Below are positions 63,255 through 64,000 of a DNA stretch of 64,000 bases, piece after piece. Under the pieces are notes generated by a model. That model searched no databases. It was given only the letters and a program-made list of their open reading frames with translations, and was not told where the DNA came from. The stretch comes from Alphaproteobacteria bacterium UBA2966 (GTDB taxonomy: Bacteria > Pseudomonadota > Alphaproteobacteria > UBA2966). A program made the position numbers and the translations under genes. Positions within the stretch are counted from its first letter, which is position 1, and the number at the start of each line of letters is the position of its first letter. The stretch spans positions 8,054-72,053 of the forward strand of contig DEBC01000089.1 of assembly GCA_002348365.1 (NCBI GenBank). Reading direction: 5' to 3'.

Positions 63255-63303
63255 AGCGGACTTGACGGCCTTGCGGTCAGCGGGTCGAAAGTTCAAGTCC
63301 GCT
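63255..63303. terminator. 11-base-arm inverted repeat between convergent genes
   Basis: AGCGGACTTGA (63255-63265) and its exact complement TCAAGTCCGCT (63293-63303), loop 27 bases. It lies between the convergent hydroxylase and LysR genes, so it could act as a two-way terminator; there is no T-run. The right arm looks superficially like a tRNA T-arm end, but no tRNA can be folded. Confidence 0.5.
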
Positions 63304-63308
63304 CCGCA

Positions 63309-63329
63309 GCTCCATTTGTCGCCGGTTCC
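63309..63329. repeat. 21-base direct repeat, copy B
   Basis: Exact second copy of the sequence at 59986-60006, ending two bases before the stop codon of the LysR gene. Confidence 0.75.
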
Positions 63330-63331
63330 GC

Positions 63332-64000
63332 CTAAGTCTTCGCTTGCGTGTATTCGCGACCATATTCGCGGGCGACGTCGATGAACCTCTCCGTCAGCAC
63401 CGAGTCGTCGTCCGAGCGGCAAGCGACGCCGCAATCCATGTAAAGCTCCTGATTTGGATCCATGATGGGTACGAAGGCCGCACCCGGGGGACCGAACCGT
63501 CCCAGGGAAGCGGGACAGAGCGTCACGCCGAAGCCCGACGCGATCAACGTTACCGCGTTGTGGAGGCGGTCCACCTCTCGTACATCGTTTGGGATGAAGC
63601 CGGCCCAACGACAGGCGTAGAGGACGAGCGCGCGATGACCGGTTTCCTGGCGAGAGGGCCGAACCAGGAACGTCTCATCATGGAGCCGCCGTAAGTTGAT
63701 CTCAGCATCCCCGGCCAGGGGATGGTCGGTCGACAACACGGCGACGAGTGGTTCTCGAAGGATCACTTCCTGGCGAATGCCCGGCCTGGTGACCGTCGGC
63801 ACGTTATACAGAACGACGTCGAACCGCCTTTGCAGCAGCGCATCCTCGCGTTCCGTGGTGCCCAACTCCTCAAGCCCCAGGCTTGTTTCTGGGTACTGGG
63901 TTCGGAACCGGCGCACGACCCCGGGCAGAACTTCGTAACTCGACGCTGGATTGAAACCCACGGCGATATGCTCATACATGCCACGGGCAATTCCCTGGGT
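63332..64000 (-). CDS. LysR-family regulator, N terminus beyond the window
   Basis: Partial: 222 codons of the effector-binding domain, open to the right edge of the window. Begins in the visible part with TQGIARGMYEHIAVGFNPAS, the hinge and first strand of a LysR domain, continues with the usual EREDALLQRRFDVVLYN and ASGFGVTLCPASLGRF, and ends at TAG 63332-63334. Conserved LysR architecture suggests control of a neighbouring catabolic gene, possibly the LinD-like/hydroxylase unit on the other strand. Confidence 0.9.
   Translation of the reverse strand, partial: TQGIARGMYEHIAVGFNPASSYEVLPGVVRRFRTQYPETSLGLEELGTTEREDALLQRRFDVVLYNVPTVTRPGIRQEVILREPLVAVLSTDHPLAGDAEINLRRLHDETFLVRPSRQETGHRALVLYACRWAGFIPNDVREVDRLHNAVTLIASGFGVTLCPASLGRFGPPGAAFVPIMDPNQELYMDCGVACRSDDDSVLTERFIDVAREYGREYTQAKT

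Noticed and set aside
63240..63312. tRNA fragment or attachment site
   Set aside because: The TTCAAGTCC string looks like a T-loop, but no acceptor, D or anticodon stem can be formed; it is explained by the 11-base inverted repeat.
1..64000. CRISPR arrays, insertion sequences, prophage or defence systems
   Set aside because: No regularly spaced repeats, transposase, integrase, phage structural genes or recognisable defence genes were found.

Overview
This 64 kb window looks like a chromosomal segment of a GC-rich alphaproteobacterium, most likely Rhodospirillales-like. That is inferred from gene order (metX-metW, chorismate mutase-hisC-tyrA with DUF2125 convergent, ftsEX next to a zinc-ribbon protein and hpt, a TIGR02302-type protein-lysA-lptM-argH, etfBA-hbd near a PduO-type cobalamin adenosyltransferase) and from family types. 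About 58 protein-coding loci are supported, plus one tRNA-Leu(CAA). No rRNA, CRISPR array, insertion sequence or prophage was seen.

Layout. 0-11 kb: MAPEG protein, a gamma-glutamyltransferase, a dead alpha/beta hydrolase, a PAS-PAS adenylate cyclase, then a minus-strand catabolic run (deaminase remnant, luciferase-like oxidoreductase, old-yellow-enzyme-type reductase, ketopantoate-reductase-like protein, AMP-ligase). 11-12 kb: a 970-base stretch without an intact gene, holding a possible gene remnant and a strong hairpin. 12-21.5 kb: gloB, GST, methyltransferase, metWX, chorismate mutase-hisC-tyrA, DUF2125. 21.5-27.9 kb: an accessory catabolic cluster (SDR, ChaC-like, Rieske oxygenase, broken ridA, GMC oxidoreductase, two tandem GFA proteins, a LysR stub). 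28-44.5 kb: core genes (B12-dependent ribonucleotide reductase, plsC-DUF218-gmhB, ftsEX, hpt, TIGR02302, lysA-lptM-argH, TlpA-like, hbd-etfAB). 44.5-57 kb: an SDR plus broken nuclease pair on the opposite strand, cobalamin adenosyltransferase, HIG1 protein, acyl-CoA dehydrogenase, gluQRS, alkA, esterase, HNH, SGNH, coq7-dsbB, YqaA/DedA, tRNA-Leu, hydrolase. 57-64 kb: Baeyer-Villiger monooxygenase, SDR, a linalool dehydratase/isomerase-like gene interrupted by UGA, a sterol-desaturase-family hydroxylase and the 3' part of a LysR regulator.

Most interesting result. The linalool dehydratase/isomerase (LinD/Ldi) family gene at 60229-61773 has one in-frame UGA at codon 224. It falls nine residues after Cys215, the spacing of the two catalytic cysteines (Cys171 and Cys180) I recall for Castellaniella LDI, so UGA sits where the second catalytic Cys belongs. 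Just downstream is a hairpin with apical loop GGUCU at +19 to +23 after the UGA, the same loop and offset I recall for the Escherichia coli fdhF SECIS. This points to a selenocysteine-containing LinD homologue, which I do not know to be described. Neighbouring BVMO, SDR and hydroxylase genes suggest terpenoid or alicyclic degradation. The main counter-argument is that this genome carries other broken genes (TAG/TAA stops or frameshifts in an alpha/beta hydrolase, a deaminase, ridA and an EEP nuclease), so a plain nonsense mutation must be excluded.

Functional links: nrdJ and the PduO-type adenosyltransferase imply adenosylcobalamin use; etfAB, hbd, acyl-CoA dehydrogenase and AMP-ligase imply fatty or organic acid oxidation. 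All family assignments are by recognition, not by database search.
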